Source: Meandrina meandrites (Eukaryota > Cnidaria > Anthozoa > Scleractinia > Meandrinidae). From it: DNA of 64,000 nucleotides. The stretch lies in the NCBI GenBank assembly GCA_963693305.1, contig OY855905.1, positions 40,412,895 to 40,476,894 on the forward strand. Direction: 5' to 3'. Below, piece by piece: positions 1 through 10,393 of this stretch (position 1 is the first letter of the stretch; the number at the start of each line of letters is the position of its first letter). A program made the translations under genes and the position numbers. The notes below the pieces were generated by a model that did not search any database, was not told the origin of the DNA, and saw nothing but the letters and a program-made list of their open reading frames with translations.

Positions 1-190
1 AAACGACTTCTTCATTTTCCCTGCTGGGTGCAAAAGAAGCGTGCCTGAAGTTATAGAGCGCAGTGAATAGCGTGCGGGCTTTCTTACATTAATTAAATCA
101 CTAATATAAGCTGGCGCCATGCCATTGAGAGCCTTAAAAGTTAAAAGTAAAATTTTAAAATGAATTCTATATCTAACTGGCAGCCAGTGT
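1..190 (-). mobile_element. Non-LTR retrotransposon (LINE) reverse-transcriptase C-terminal fragment
   Basis: Read on the minus strand from about 188 down to 1, an uninterrupted frame of about 64 codons runs off the window edge. It contains WLPVRYRIHFK, then LLLTFKALNGMAPAY and ISDLI. These resemble the 'LHWLPV..RI.FK....FK.LNG.AP.Y' region that follows the reverse-transcriptase core in many animal LINEs. A stop codon a few codons upstream (about 195) suggests a degraded or 5'-truncated copy. The element lies in or upstream of an intron of the LolA-like gene and in the opposite orientation. The assignment rests on motif memory; the clade was not determined. Confidence 0.7.
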
Positions 191-825
191 CATCTGACAT
201 GTAACTGTCTTCCTGCAAGGGTGGACCATTTTCATTTTTGGTGGGTGGGGGTGGGGGCTGGGGCAGTTTTCTGAGCCTGATTTTTTTCCATCTTGTGTTT
301 GTACAAGAATTTCTTTTTCACCTTAACCTTGTGCTGCTTTATATCCTGCTTGCTGTTCATGAATTATTTTTTGCTCCCTACTTTTTCTTACAAATATCCA
401 TGAAACGTTTTTGGTAAAATTACCCCCCCCCCCCCCCCCCAAGAAAAAAATTAAATGATTCATCCCTAAAATTTTTGGCGTTTGAGACCCCCACCCCCAG
501 GAATTTCCAATCCCTTCTGTGGGAGGGGGGTTATGGACATTTTCTGGAACCGTACAATAATGTGCAGTAGAAATAGCTATTTAACACACAAAGGTTCTAA
601 TTAATCAACAAAGGTCATACCTGATATGCACAACTGAAGCTGTGGCAAAAAGAAAGCCTGAAAACAATTCTGAATAGCACGCCTGAAATATGAAATAATC
701 AGAGGGGATTTAATAGGAGATTTAAAAGCCAAATTGTTTTATAAGGAAAGTGTGAATTTCCAGATGGGCTGGGGGGTGGCAGGGCTCAAACCAGAAAATT
801 TCCTGTGGGTTGGAATGAATGCTGT

Positions 826-990
826 ATATGTTGTGGTTTATATTTTTCTTTGGTTTAAAATTTGTCAAACCAGTTTGATTTTTAGTTTTCATTGTCTTGT
901 ATTGATTATCATAATCTGAAACAAAGGAAAATAAAAATCAAACTGGTTTGAAAAATTTTAAACCAAGGTAAAATTTAAACCACAACATAT
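826..990. mobile_element. Foldback MITE-like inverted repeat
   Basis: The left arm starts ATATGTTGTGGTTTA (826-840) and the right arm ends with its exact reverse complement (976-990). Pairing extends inward through the stretch around AAACCAGTTTGATTTTTA. The element is about 165 bp with a short A/T-rich loop and no coding capacity. It lies upstream of the first visible LolA-like exon, presumably in an intron. Confidence 0.6.
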
Positions 991-1383
991 AATTATATTG
1001 ACATATGATTTACTATCTTTTCTAGTTCCTTGCCCCCGGGTGCGGGATAGGCGGGCGGGGTGATTAACTATATTCATCCTCTAAATAACTGGGTCGGTTG
1101 CCTTGAATATTTATTAACAATTTGTGGCAGTGAAGTTGAATCGAGCTGGTGGCATGATCATGGAAATAAGTTTAAACCTCTTGTTGTGAAATATAATGCA
1201 TGGATTACAAAGCACATTGAATGAACTTTGTTCTTTGCATGTACATAGGATTAACAGTATTCTCTCACATACGCATATGCACTTTTTATGACTGCAGTTA
1301 TTTAGATACTATGGCCATAATTTGCATTTTTTGAATTTTATGCAAAATATCATATACTGATCTGTGATTTTTTTCCTGTACAG

Positions 1384-2238
1384 ATGCAATCATTGGAGAG
1401 CTTGCATCGTACAGAGCTACAGCTCTTACTATCTGGATTACTACTTCTCAGTTCCAGGCTGGAAAACCACTTGGCAGAATTCCACAGTAGTTCGTGCTGT
1501 TATCAATGGTACTCGATCTGCAAGGACCCATGGTGGCGTCCCCCATGATTTCTATCATGTTTATGACTTTTTCAACTTTCACCCTGGCCCTCCAGACCCA
1601 TCCAATTTTCAGCTTCCAGGTGGATATTACTGCGTAGGACTTAAAGGTGAAAACAAGACTGTCCCTAAAGTTCCTTCAGTTTTCAGCGTGGAATATGAAA
1701 CAGTGTGGAGTGGGAACCATAGCAACCAAACTTTGTATGTGGTGTCAAGCTGGAAGGTATGTGGAGCAATACATAATATATTATATTAAAACTAAATTTA
1801 AGGCTTGTCGTGGGGCCATTTCAGTACTAAAAAGCTTAATATCTATAAAAAATTTAGAACAAGGATAGTCTACAACTAATGTAGCCCAAGGATATGAAAA
1901 ATAATTAAAACAAGTTACACTGTAGATCTTCAAAGTGCATTTTCTGATAGTTTTTTGATTTTATACTTGTGCAGCAGCTGCCATGTGCTTCTCACCAGAT
2001 TTTACACCTCAGTGGCTTTGACAGGCTTTCATGTACTAAATCTACAAACATTTTGAGAACTTGAATCGTACAGGCTTTCACATAGTTGCCGCACAAAAAT
2101 TCTATCTGTATTTTTTCTGCATTTTCTGATAGTTTGGTTGTTTCATACACTATACTTGGGCAGCAGCTACCATGTGCTTCTTGCAGTATTTTGCTCAGAA
2201 TCTTTGTTCAAAAATGATGACATGAAGTTATATTTACA

Positions 2239-2306
<68 letters not shown>

Positions 2307-4806
2307 CATCATCTATATTTCACAAAATACAGATCTTCGAATTTACAAATTCTGCACCTCGGGTGTTTTATTTCTTTTTTAGGTTATCACATACACGTAG
2401 AGAAATTTGACCATTGAAATACTTGATGTGTTCATTTCCACAAGTTTATTCCTCATTTCATTTCATTTCGCAAAATACAGTAAGCCACATAATACAGTCC
2501 ATAAAAATCTGGCGGTATGCATATTGATTATTAGGGGTTCCTTAAATTATTAAATGACTGATCTGAGCTTTTGCTAGTGGGCCAAAAAACTTGCTGTAAC
2601 AATGGGGTGGCCGTAATTTAAGACAGGGTTCCACTGTATATGATTTTTTATTTTTTGTTTCTGTGTGTACCAGGAAACTTATGATTTTGAGAAGAAGCTT
2701 GTATTGATGAAGCACCCAAACCGGCATAATCCCAATGTTGGTCCAGTGCTTGAAATTTTTGACTTTAACACGGGCATTCACTACAATATATCCACTGGCA
2801 AGTCTGGAACAGAATGCAAGACAACGATTTTAACTGCTAAGGACTGGCTTGGAGCCAAGGATGGAAACCATCACATTCGCTTGAAGACAACGCAAGAGCT
2901 GTTCAACACACCACAAAGAAATGGTTCAACTCCACTGGTTTACAAGGGCTCTGGTTCTGTACGTGACATTGCTGCTGACATCTGGGTTGGCAAGGCTACG
3001 GGTGTGGACAGAAAAAATAAATCTTATGAGGTACAGTCATAATATCTAAAGTAATGCTTGGCATACATTACAATATTAGTGTTTGCTTGTGATCAAAACA
3101 TTACTGGAGATCTACATACAGGGTTTGTAAAACCTGGAAGTCGTGAAATTTTAGAATGTCATTTTCTAGCTAGGCCTGGAAAGTCATGGAATTTAATTGT
3201 GGGTATGGAAAGTCACGGGGAATGATATATATATTTGACTAAAAAGTACAAAGAAGAAATTGGTAAAAACATGCCTAAAATGAAAATGATTTCCAAGCAA
3301 AAAGTCAAATCTAGGTCATGGAAAACTTGGAAAAGTCATGGAAATTAAGTCATGGAATTTCAAAAGCTCAAAGAGTGAAGAACTCCCTAGCCTGTACATA
3401 TGTACACTTGCATGCCTCCTATTCATTCATGAATCAATATAATTACTATCTTTAACTTAAAGGGCTGCCATCAACGATAATGCTTTGTGTAATGTCTGTA
3501 ATACGAAATTACAAATCTTTTGTGGAAGGGATACCTAAAGTTCATGAAACTCCATGTTGTGTTTTTAGCACTCAATATTTAGTTTCTTTAGCTGATTTAA
3601 ATGTTTCATTTTTGATGTGACTTGACTGATATGCTGGTGCAACATCAAAAACAACAACAACAGTTATTCATTTCGCGAGCCTCAGGCTCGCAGGGACACT
3701 GGTTGACGGTGTCCCATTAATTTTGCTATTTCTCTCTGTGATTTTTGATTTTGCACTTTACATAGAGTGTCATGGAGTGGTACTTTTCAAAACCCAAGTG
3801 GCGTTTCAGGTCAGGATCCCAAAATGATGAACATCAGGTTCCTGTTAGGCTTGACTGGTACCAGGCACAACGAGGCCACGTCGTGTTCAACTTGTTCAAC
3901 TTTGATGCTGAGGCTGCTGAAATTACAGCTTTTGACATTAAACCTTGCTTCAAATGGGAAGAGCAGCGCTTCATTCAATTTTCTTTGGATGGTAAGAGTG
4001 AAAATCTATATAACAAACTCAGCCAGTTTTTATATTTTTCTGGCCAGCAGTGTAGCTTCAAAATTAGTCCAAGTCTTTGTTTTCTACCGAAACTTTTAGT
4101 GGGTGATGTGCTTTCTTTCAGCCAGCGGGACCATAAAAACAAAACAATAACATGGCAGAGTATCGACAGAGTACATGTGACTGGTTCTCAAAACAGTAAC
4201 AAAATAATCTAAATGTTACAAAATCCCTATAATTATAATTATTTTTAGAAATCATAGCCATGTTCATTTAAAATTCTTTAATACAATTTTGTGGGGCTCT
4301 CCTCAAAAAGCCATAAAGGGTTTGCTGAGAGTTCCTGTCTGAGCTCAATTATTCTAGAACTCTTAATAATGAAACTTAAGCTGTTTGAAACTGACTGACC
4401 GACTGACTGATTGGCTGACTGACAGACTGACTGACTGACTGACTGACAGACAGACTGACTGACTGACTGACAGACTAACTGACTGACTGACTGACAGACT
4501 AACTGACTGACTGACCGACTGACTGATTGACTGACTGACTGTCTGACTGACTGACTGACTGACTGACTGACTGACTGACTGACTGACTGACTGACTGACT
4601 GACTGACAGCTTAATACAATTAATCATTGAGCCACTTTCTCTGGGGGCTGAGTGCTTAATCAGGGGAATAATTTATGATAACTCACAAGAAATTGTTATT
4701 GCACATAAAGGTAAATATGATGAATATGGAGGTTCAAGGGAGTTCTTATTAACTGACTGAGCGACTGACCGACTGACTGATTGGCTGACTGACAGACTGA
4801 CTGACT

Positions 4807-4837
<31 letters not shown>

Positions 4838-4846
4838 AGACTGACT

Positions 4847-4889
<43 letters not shown>

Positions 4890-4907
4890 TGACTGACTGT
4901 CTGACTT

Positions 4908-4941
<34 letters not shown>

Positions 4942-7320
4942 TGACAGACTGAAAGCTTAATACAATTAATCATTGAGCCACTTTCTCTGGGGGCTGAGTG
5001 CTTAATCAGGGGAATAATTTATGATAACTCACAAGAAATTGTTATTGCACATAAAGGTAAATATGATGAATATGGAGGTTCAAGGGAGTTCTTATTGAGC
5101 CTCACTGAGGCCATCAGCAGAACTGCTAATGTGTCAATAATCAGAGTGAATGGGATTAGGGTAAGTGTACTAAGAGAACTTATACGTCAGTACATACACT
5201 GTTAAAAAAGTTGCTGATCTGCCTTGTGCCTGAAGTTTTCAATGAGCTTGTTGTTAAATGCTCTATCTGTACATTCATGCAAATGTTTAAGTAGTAACCA
5301 ATTGATACCGATGTAGAACATGTAAAAACTTGAAAGATTAATTGTCTCATCCCAAACTCAGGCCACAGTGAACTTCACACTAAACTCACTAAACTCACTC
5401 GCACTCAGGATGGAGCTTATGTGTATCTCACTTTCTGTAGCAATTAATTGGCACATTTAGAAATAAAATATTGCTTCTTTCCCCCGGCTGGATGGCATAA
5501 CAGTTTGCCAGTGCTCTTTTTGGAGAGAGCTAGGCACTGTGGCATTGAGATTGAAGTGTCTAATGTCCAAGGAGGCGCGGTGGCCTAATGGTTAGTGTGC
5601 TGGACTACGGATTGGGCGGTCCGGGTTTGAGCACTGGCTGGGGCAGTGCGTTGTGTTCTTGGGCAAGACACTTTACTCTCATAGTGCCTCTCTCCACCCA
5701 GGTGTATAAATGCATGGGTACTGGCAAATTCACTGCTGGGCGTAACCTTGCAGTGGACTAGCATCCCATCTAGAGGGGAGTAGAAATACTCTTAGTCGCT
5801 TCATGCTACAGAAACTGGGATTAGCTCCACCCTGATGGGCCACTAGGCTCGTACGCAGACTTTACCTTTTTTTTAACCTTTAATGTCCAAGAACACAACA
5901 TAGTGACCCTAGCCAGCACTCAACCTCAACCTGCTTCATCCAGAGTCTAACTTGCTTACCATTAGGACAAAATTAAGTGCCAAAGGTGGTTGCAACAACA
6001 TACCTGACGATCCTCATGGTGGTTATAGTGTTCCAGTATTAATTCAAACACTTGTTAACCCAAATGTATTGTCAGTCAGAAAACATACAGCCTTGACATA
6101 TGTACAATTACTTATTTATTTATTAACCAATAGCCTAATCAATTTGCCAGAATGGTCATAGTTGTAATAGGATCGCAATTTCCAGAGAGGCTACAGTTGA
6201 GTACCACATGGAAGTACTGCTTAATACTAATTAAGCTTTTATTTGAATGGTCACTAGGTGTACTCAGGTGTTCAGAATAGCAAGGAAGGAATTGTAGTGA
6301 CCTTCGTCTTGCTGAACAAAACAAAGCCCATGGGGGGTAAGGTGGAGGTTACAGTGTATCCTGAAAAAGACCTCATGGCAGCATTAGACGTCTTGAAGAA
6401 TTCTGTACAGTCTGGAAAATTCATGGTGGAATTTCAGAAAAGTAAGCGCTGTTAGTTTATAATTTGGGCTACAATAGGTCATGATAAGAAAACACTTGCA
6501 ACTGCAATGGAATTTGAATTTGGTAACGGTCTTACTTACTTAAAGGTCACCATGGTGATATGTATGTAGCTTTGTTCTTTTTATGCTGCTGTCTCCCTGT
6601 TTGTATTGATGACAACTTGTATCACAACGCTGGGTTTATTTTGAAGCACCTCTTAGCATAATTTTAGTGGAGGTTATTTGTTGCTGTACACAGGACAGAT
6701 CAGCCTCACATACCTTCAGGTTATTTTGGGGGTCTTGGCACTAAGTTCTTATTCTGTCAATATGCCAGATTGCTTTGGTGATGAGGACTGTGGGCATGCT
6801 GACTCACATACCTATATTTCTCTTACATTTAAATTAGGGTTTAGGATTTATATAATTTGGGATTCTAGCTCACTTGTTTCCTGGTAACTTGACTGACACA
6901 TTTTTTTCTAGAAACACATTCCCGAGTTCCGGTGAAAGGATCCACCCAGAACTTACATTGTGACCACTCTTCTAACCCACAATTGTTGGTAGCTAACATT
7001 CTGTATCTGTTTATGCTATTGACTTTGTCAATCATTTTGTCTTGACAGAAAAAATCTATGCAGCCAAGTCTTCATTCTTTGTTGGGCTTAGGCCGACTAA
7101 TGCTCCTGGTCCTGAGCCATCAGGTGCCACTGCCAAACCATCAAGCCAACCAAACCCAGGAGGGAAGAGTAAAATAAAAACAAAGGGTGTGTCCAGTGGT
7201 GCAGCGGCAGGGATTTCTTTCGTCATGCTTGCAGTAGGAATTGGTGGAGGCTTGGTTATTGCACACTTTATCATGAAGCGTCGAGGAACCAGCTTGTTTA
7301 GTTACCAGCGACAGGAGTAG
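1384..7320 (+). CDS. LolA-like domain type I membrane protein, 3' part (six exons)
   Basis: Exons: 1384-1756, 2674-3030, 3766-3991, 5036-5160, 6258-6441 and 7049-7320 (stop TAG). All junctions are GT-AG with matching phases, giving 511 visible residues. The first exon begins inside a codon, so the signal peptide and N-terminus lie outside the window. The extracellular part has several N-glycosylation sequons (NST, NGT, NKT, NHS, NQT, NIS) and a pattern (IAADIWVG, then VMEWYFS, then a PVRLDW to FDIKPC stretch) that I associate with LolA-like domains of invertebrate membrane proteins. A Pro/Ser/Lys linker leads to one hydrophobic helix (GISFVMLAVGIGGGLVIAHF) followed by KRR and a short cytosolic tail, so a type I single-pass topology is inferred. 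The 5' edge of exon 5036 is chosen by phase; its polypyrimidine tract is poor. Function is unknown. Confidence 0.72.
2239..2309. repeat. (ATT)n microsatellite
   Basis: About 23 tandem ATT units followed by ATC units lie in the intron between exons 1384-1756 and 2674-3030. The poly-Leu open frame across it is an artefact of the repeat. Confidence 0.95.
4386..4960. repeat. (CTGA)n arrays split by a duplicated unique segment
   Basis: Imperfect CTGA/CAGA tetranucleotide arrays fill about 4389-4607 and 4751-4953. Between them sits a unique segment (4608-4750) that recurs directly at 4954-5096 with a 346-bp offset. The whole block lies in the intron before exon 5036-5160 of the LolA-like gene. It is probably length-polymorphic. 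Confidence 0.92.
4690..4750 (+). pseudogene. Truncated duplicate of LolA-like exon 4 (decoy exon)
   Basis: This is a copy of the first 61 nt of the true exon (5036-5160), including the same AG acceptor at 4688-4689. It then runs into CTGA repeats, where the frame reads Thr-Asp-stop. No donor GT follows in a useful position, so it should be a non-functional exon fragment produced by the 346-bp tandem duplication. Its acceptor could compete with the real one. Confidence 0.75.
5572..5880 (+). mobile_element. tRNA-derived SINE, full length with target-site duplication
   Basis: The head contains an A-box-like TGGCCTAATGG (5581-5591) and a B-box-like GGTTTGAGCAC (about 5624-5634), spaced as in a tRNA-related pol III promoter. 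A unique body and a T-rich tail follow. An 11-bp direct repeat, TAATGTCCAAG, flanks the element (5561-5571 and 5881-5891), the hallmark of target-primed retrotransposition. Its body is related to those near 26334-26780 and 48968-49213. It lies in the intron between exons 5036-5160 and 6258-6441. Confidence 0.85.
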
Positions 7321-8610
7321 CTTGTCCATTGTAACACAGTGGTCCATGTCACAGATAGAGAGCTTGTGCAGTGATGGTAATTGGGAAATAATTGTTTTTC
7401 TTTTTAATGTAAAGCAACACTAAATTGTAGTCGCAATTCCAAGTGCTGCTGCCCAATTAATTTTTTTATAACCCATATGGCATTGCTAAAAACAAATATA
7501 GCAGTAGGATAGCATGATAGTTTCTAAGTTCGGTAATTCCAGTGTCTTTATCGACAGTATTTATGCATCATTATTTATGGGTCGTCCACTACCTCTCGAA
7601 ACGAGTTACTTCATTGGTTCTTAAAACAATAGATAGCAGGTCATAACAATGCCCCTAGCCCTGAATAACAATTGAGGTAGTGTTTACAACGGGCGAATGA
7701 AAATAGAGGTTCCAGAGAGGTAGTGTCTTACTGTTATTTATGACTGCAAATTTAAAAATTAATACTTGGAATCTTTAAAGTTGTTCGGCAAGTTTTCACT
7801 ATGTAGAAAACAGGGTCAACCCTTTCAAAGACTTAAGCAGTTGCTAGCAGTATTTTAAAATCGTGCACCTTTTTAACAGTCTTTGATATCATAAGGCATC
7901 TCAATTAAAAAAAGGAAATCTACATACTCAATGCACGCATTTTCTACCTATTAGTTTGTGGTATTCCATTGTGTGTCCTTAGAAAAGACGAGAACACAAT
8001 AACGTTGCATGGTGACAAGAACTACATTCAATTAGAAAGTCTGTTGAAATAACTTGTGCTGTCAGTGATCATATAAAAAAATCCTCCGAACTGATCTCCA
8101 TATTGTTGTTATCAGACCGGTTTGGAGAAACTGAAAACATAAATTTCTTGGTAAAGCCCCCTTTTTTAAAAAATGTAATCCATAATTTCATATAATGTTA
8201 TAATGTACTGAGATAGTAGTAATAGTATAATTAAAATAATAGTAGCAGTAAGACGAAAGAATACTGATATTTATATGCTCACAATTTTAGATTTTACAGA
8301 ACATAGACCATTAAGCTTTTTTGTAAGGTGGGATATTTTATATCGTAGCATATTGTAGCTCGGTCGAGATAACAGAGAAGTGAAACTAAATTTTAGTTAA
8401 GGGAGAGTTTCTGGGCTATAGTTTGAGTCTGTCAGTCTGACCGGGGTGTTGACATTGCGATCGAAGTTCAAGCAGCAATTTTCTTGCTCATTTCAATAGT
8501 AAGCAGGATATGTAAGGTGACTAGTGTGTTTTATCACATGGTCCTAAAATATATATTTAAAACATGTATTTATTAATAATGTAATCTTTATAGTTATATG
8601 CAGTGCTTAC

Positions 8611-8616
8611 AATAAA
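8611..8616 (+). promoter_or_regulatory. Candidate polyadenylation signal of the LolA-like gene
   Basis: A canonical AATAAA lies about 1.3 kb downstream of the stop at 7318-7320, followed within about 30 bp by a T-rich run (8648-8660). The interval 7321-8610 would then be a long A/T-rich 3' UTR; I see no other gene in it. Confidence 0.45.
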
Positions 8617-8640
8617 GCGTGACTTAGAGTCAAAATGTTT

Positions 8641-10250
8641 CTCGTGTTTTTTTTTTTTTAATTGGGCGATTTTGTCTAATGTCAGCGGCTCTTTGTAACA
8701 ATTGCAATGAAAAAAGCTTTAACCAAAAGCCAGACTAATGCAAACGGGACAAGAAATCGAATATTAAGTCCTTTTAAAATAAAAAAATATATATGACAAG
8801 AACGAAATATGCACATGACGGGCCGGGTGTCAATGTAATTCAGGGTGGGTAGAGCATCTGTTTCTTTCTAGTTTATTGCAACTTGCTGGTTTTTCAAACA
8901 GCAAGAAAACTACAATAGCCAAAATAACTGTAATGGACAAGCATCTCATCCAGGCCAGAGAAGCAATACCCGTTCTTACTTTATGCCATGGTAACGACAA
9001 AACTGAGCACACTACAGAGGTATAGGGTATGCTGCCAATTGCAAGGCGTCAGTGAAGTCACTACGAGCCTTTGACGGCGACGCCGAGGACAACGCCTGGT
9101 GAAGAATTAATCTATATTTTACTGGAGAATCTCGCGATTATCCAGATGTAGTTAGTGTAACTGTCGGTTTAAGAACTGGCTCAAACTGAATATGTAAAGA
9201 GAGCATTCAACCCCCAAAAGAAACATCAAAAGTTAACCGCACGTGCAGAGCTATTGTTCTGCTAAGCCTTTTGTTTGGTGACGTTCTCGTTGCCGTTCCC
9301 GTCGTAGTTTGCTTAAACTCCCTAACGTGTTCAGAAGGACTGTCAGTTGCAATGCATTAAAATCCCGTGTATAAGAACCTAGAGGGATTAAAAACATGCC
9401 TATTTTTGTAAGAACCAACCATGCCTGAAATTTGGAAAAGGTTCTTATTTGGTAGGCAAGTAATAATATTGTAGAATGAGAAATTTATATACAGAAGGTT
9501 TGACAGGGATACAGTTCCAGGAACAGGTGTGGATCCAGAAAAAATGGCGTCCGTTTTCTTAGAACAGGAGTACCGAAGAGGCGATCAGGGTCCGGGGGCA
9601 TGCTCCCGCGGGCAAATGTTTAGAAAAATTGGCCATTTCCGGGTATTTTTTGGGTTACTCGGACTGAAATGTTGACCGATTTTCGTAAAACGGTGGAAAC
9701 TTGTCTGGATCTGCGCTGGAGAAAAATGTGTTTCAGGGTATTTAAGAGAGTAGACATTAGATTTAAAATTTCATGACCTGCCGCCGCTCTTTATTGAAAA
9801 AAATAAAACCTATCCGCGCGTGTTACATGTTAAAACGAATAAGGTGTAAATACAAGCGTCTTTAGTCTTGTGCATCAGCCTGACCCGCAAAATTCAAGGA
9901 TCAAACTCCGCGGTATTTTACCGTATTGTGCTATTCTCTTCCGAATAACCATCCCTGATCCCTGAAGTATAATACACATGTCATTATTTCAGTCGCTGGA
10001 TTGTTTTGCTGATCTTTTGCCGTCCGCCGTGTCTGATGTGATTTTGTTTGTTCCACGGTTCCAGAGCTTCCCGTTCTCTGAAACGAGGCCGAAGGTCACG
10101 TGGTTAAATTTTTGGCGGCCATATCTAGCCAGACTGTAGGTTGATCTTCGGTAAACTTTATATAGAAAGATTTTTTGACTAGAAATAAACATTTTTGCCA
10201 CTGTGAGACATTTAAAAGAAGAATGTTTTCTCGTGAGAACAGTCCGAAGA
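8641..10250. other. Intergenic region, no supported gene
   Basis: The stretch between the LolA-like gene and the bHLH gene has only short open frames. A 60-codon minus-strand frame at 8830-9012 has one hydrophobic stretch but no homology I recognise. Fragments near 9050-9330 (GACGGCGACGCC, later TTGCCGTTCCCGTCGTAG) look like worn dispersed repeats. The last 250 bp form the presumed promoter of the bHLH gene and include a CACGTG E-box at 10097-10102. Confidence 0.5.
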
Positions 10251-10312
10251 GTTGAGTTCGCCCGGCTTTAGCCGACAAAAGCATATAGAGAGCGGTTTAA
10301 CATCGAAGGAAG
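10250..10312 (+). promoter_or_regulatory. Candidate non-coding first exon of the bHLH gene
   Basis: A good donor (GAAG|GTAAGC) ends this segment at 10312. The next acceptor (TTGTAG at 10382-10387) begins the coding exon with only six untranslated bases before the ATG at 10394. A short upstream UTR exon is therefore expected; its 5' end is a guess. Confidence 0.45.
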
Positions 10313-10393
10313 GTAAGCAAAAATTTGACTTTGAGGTCAGGCGCTCCACGACTCGTGAAGAGAAACCATACCTTGCTTGTATTGTAGGAAGTA

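Noticed and set aside
2138..2410. 90-codon frame with a long Leu run
   Set aside because: It is an (ATT)n microsatellite in an intron.
4386..4960. Regularly repeated segments resembling a CRISPR-like array
   Set aside because: It is a CTGA microsatellite with one duplicated unique segment in a eukaryotic intron; no repeat-spacer periodicity.
5572..5645. Possible functional tRNA gene
   Set aside because: The boxes belong to a SINE head; flanking target duplication, a T-rich tail and related copies show retroposition.
8830..9012. 60-codon minus-strand frame with one hydrophobic stretch
   Set aside because: No homology, no splice or promoter support, and easily a chance frame.
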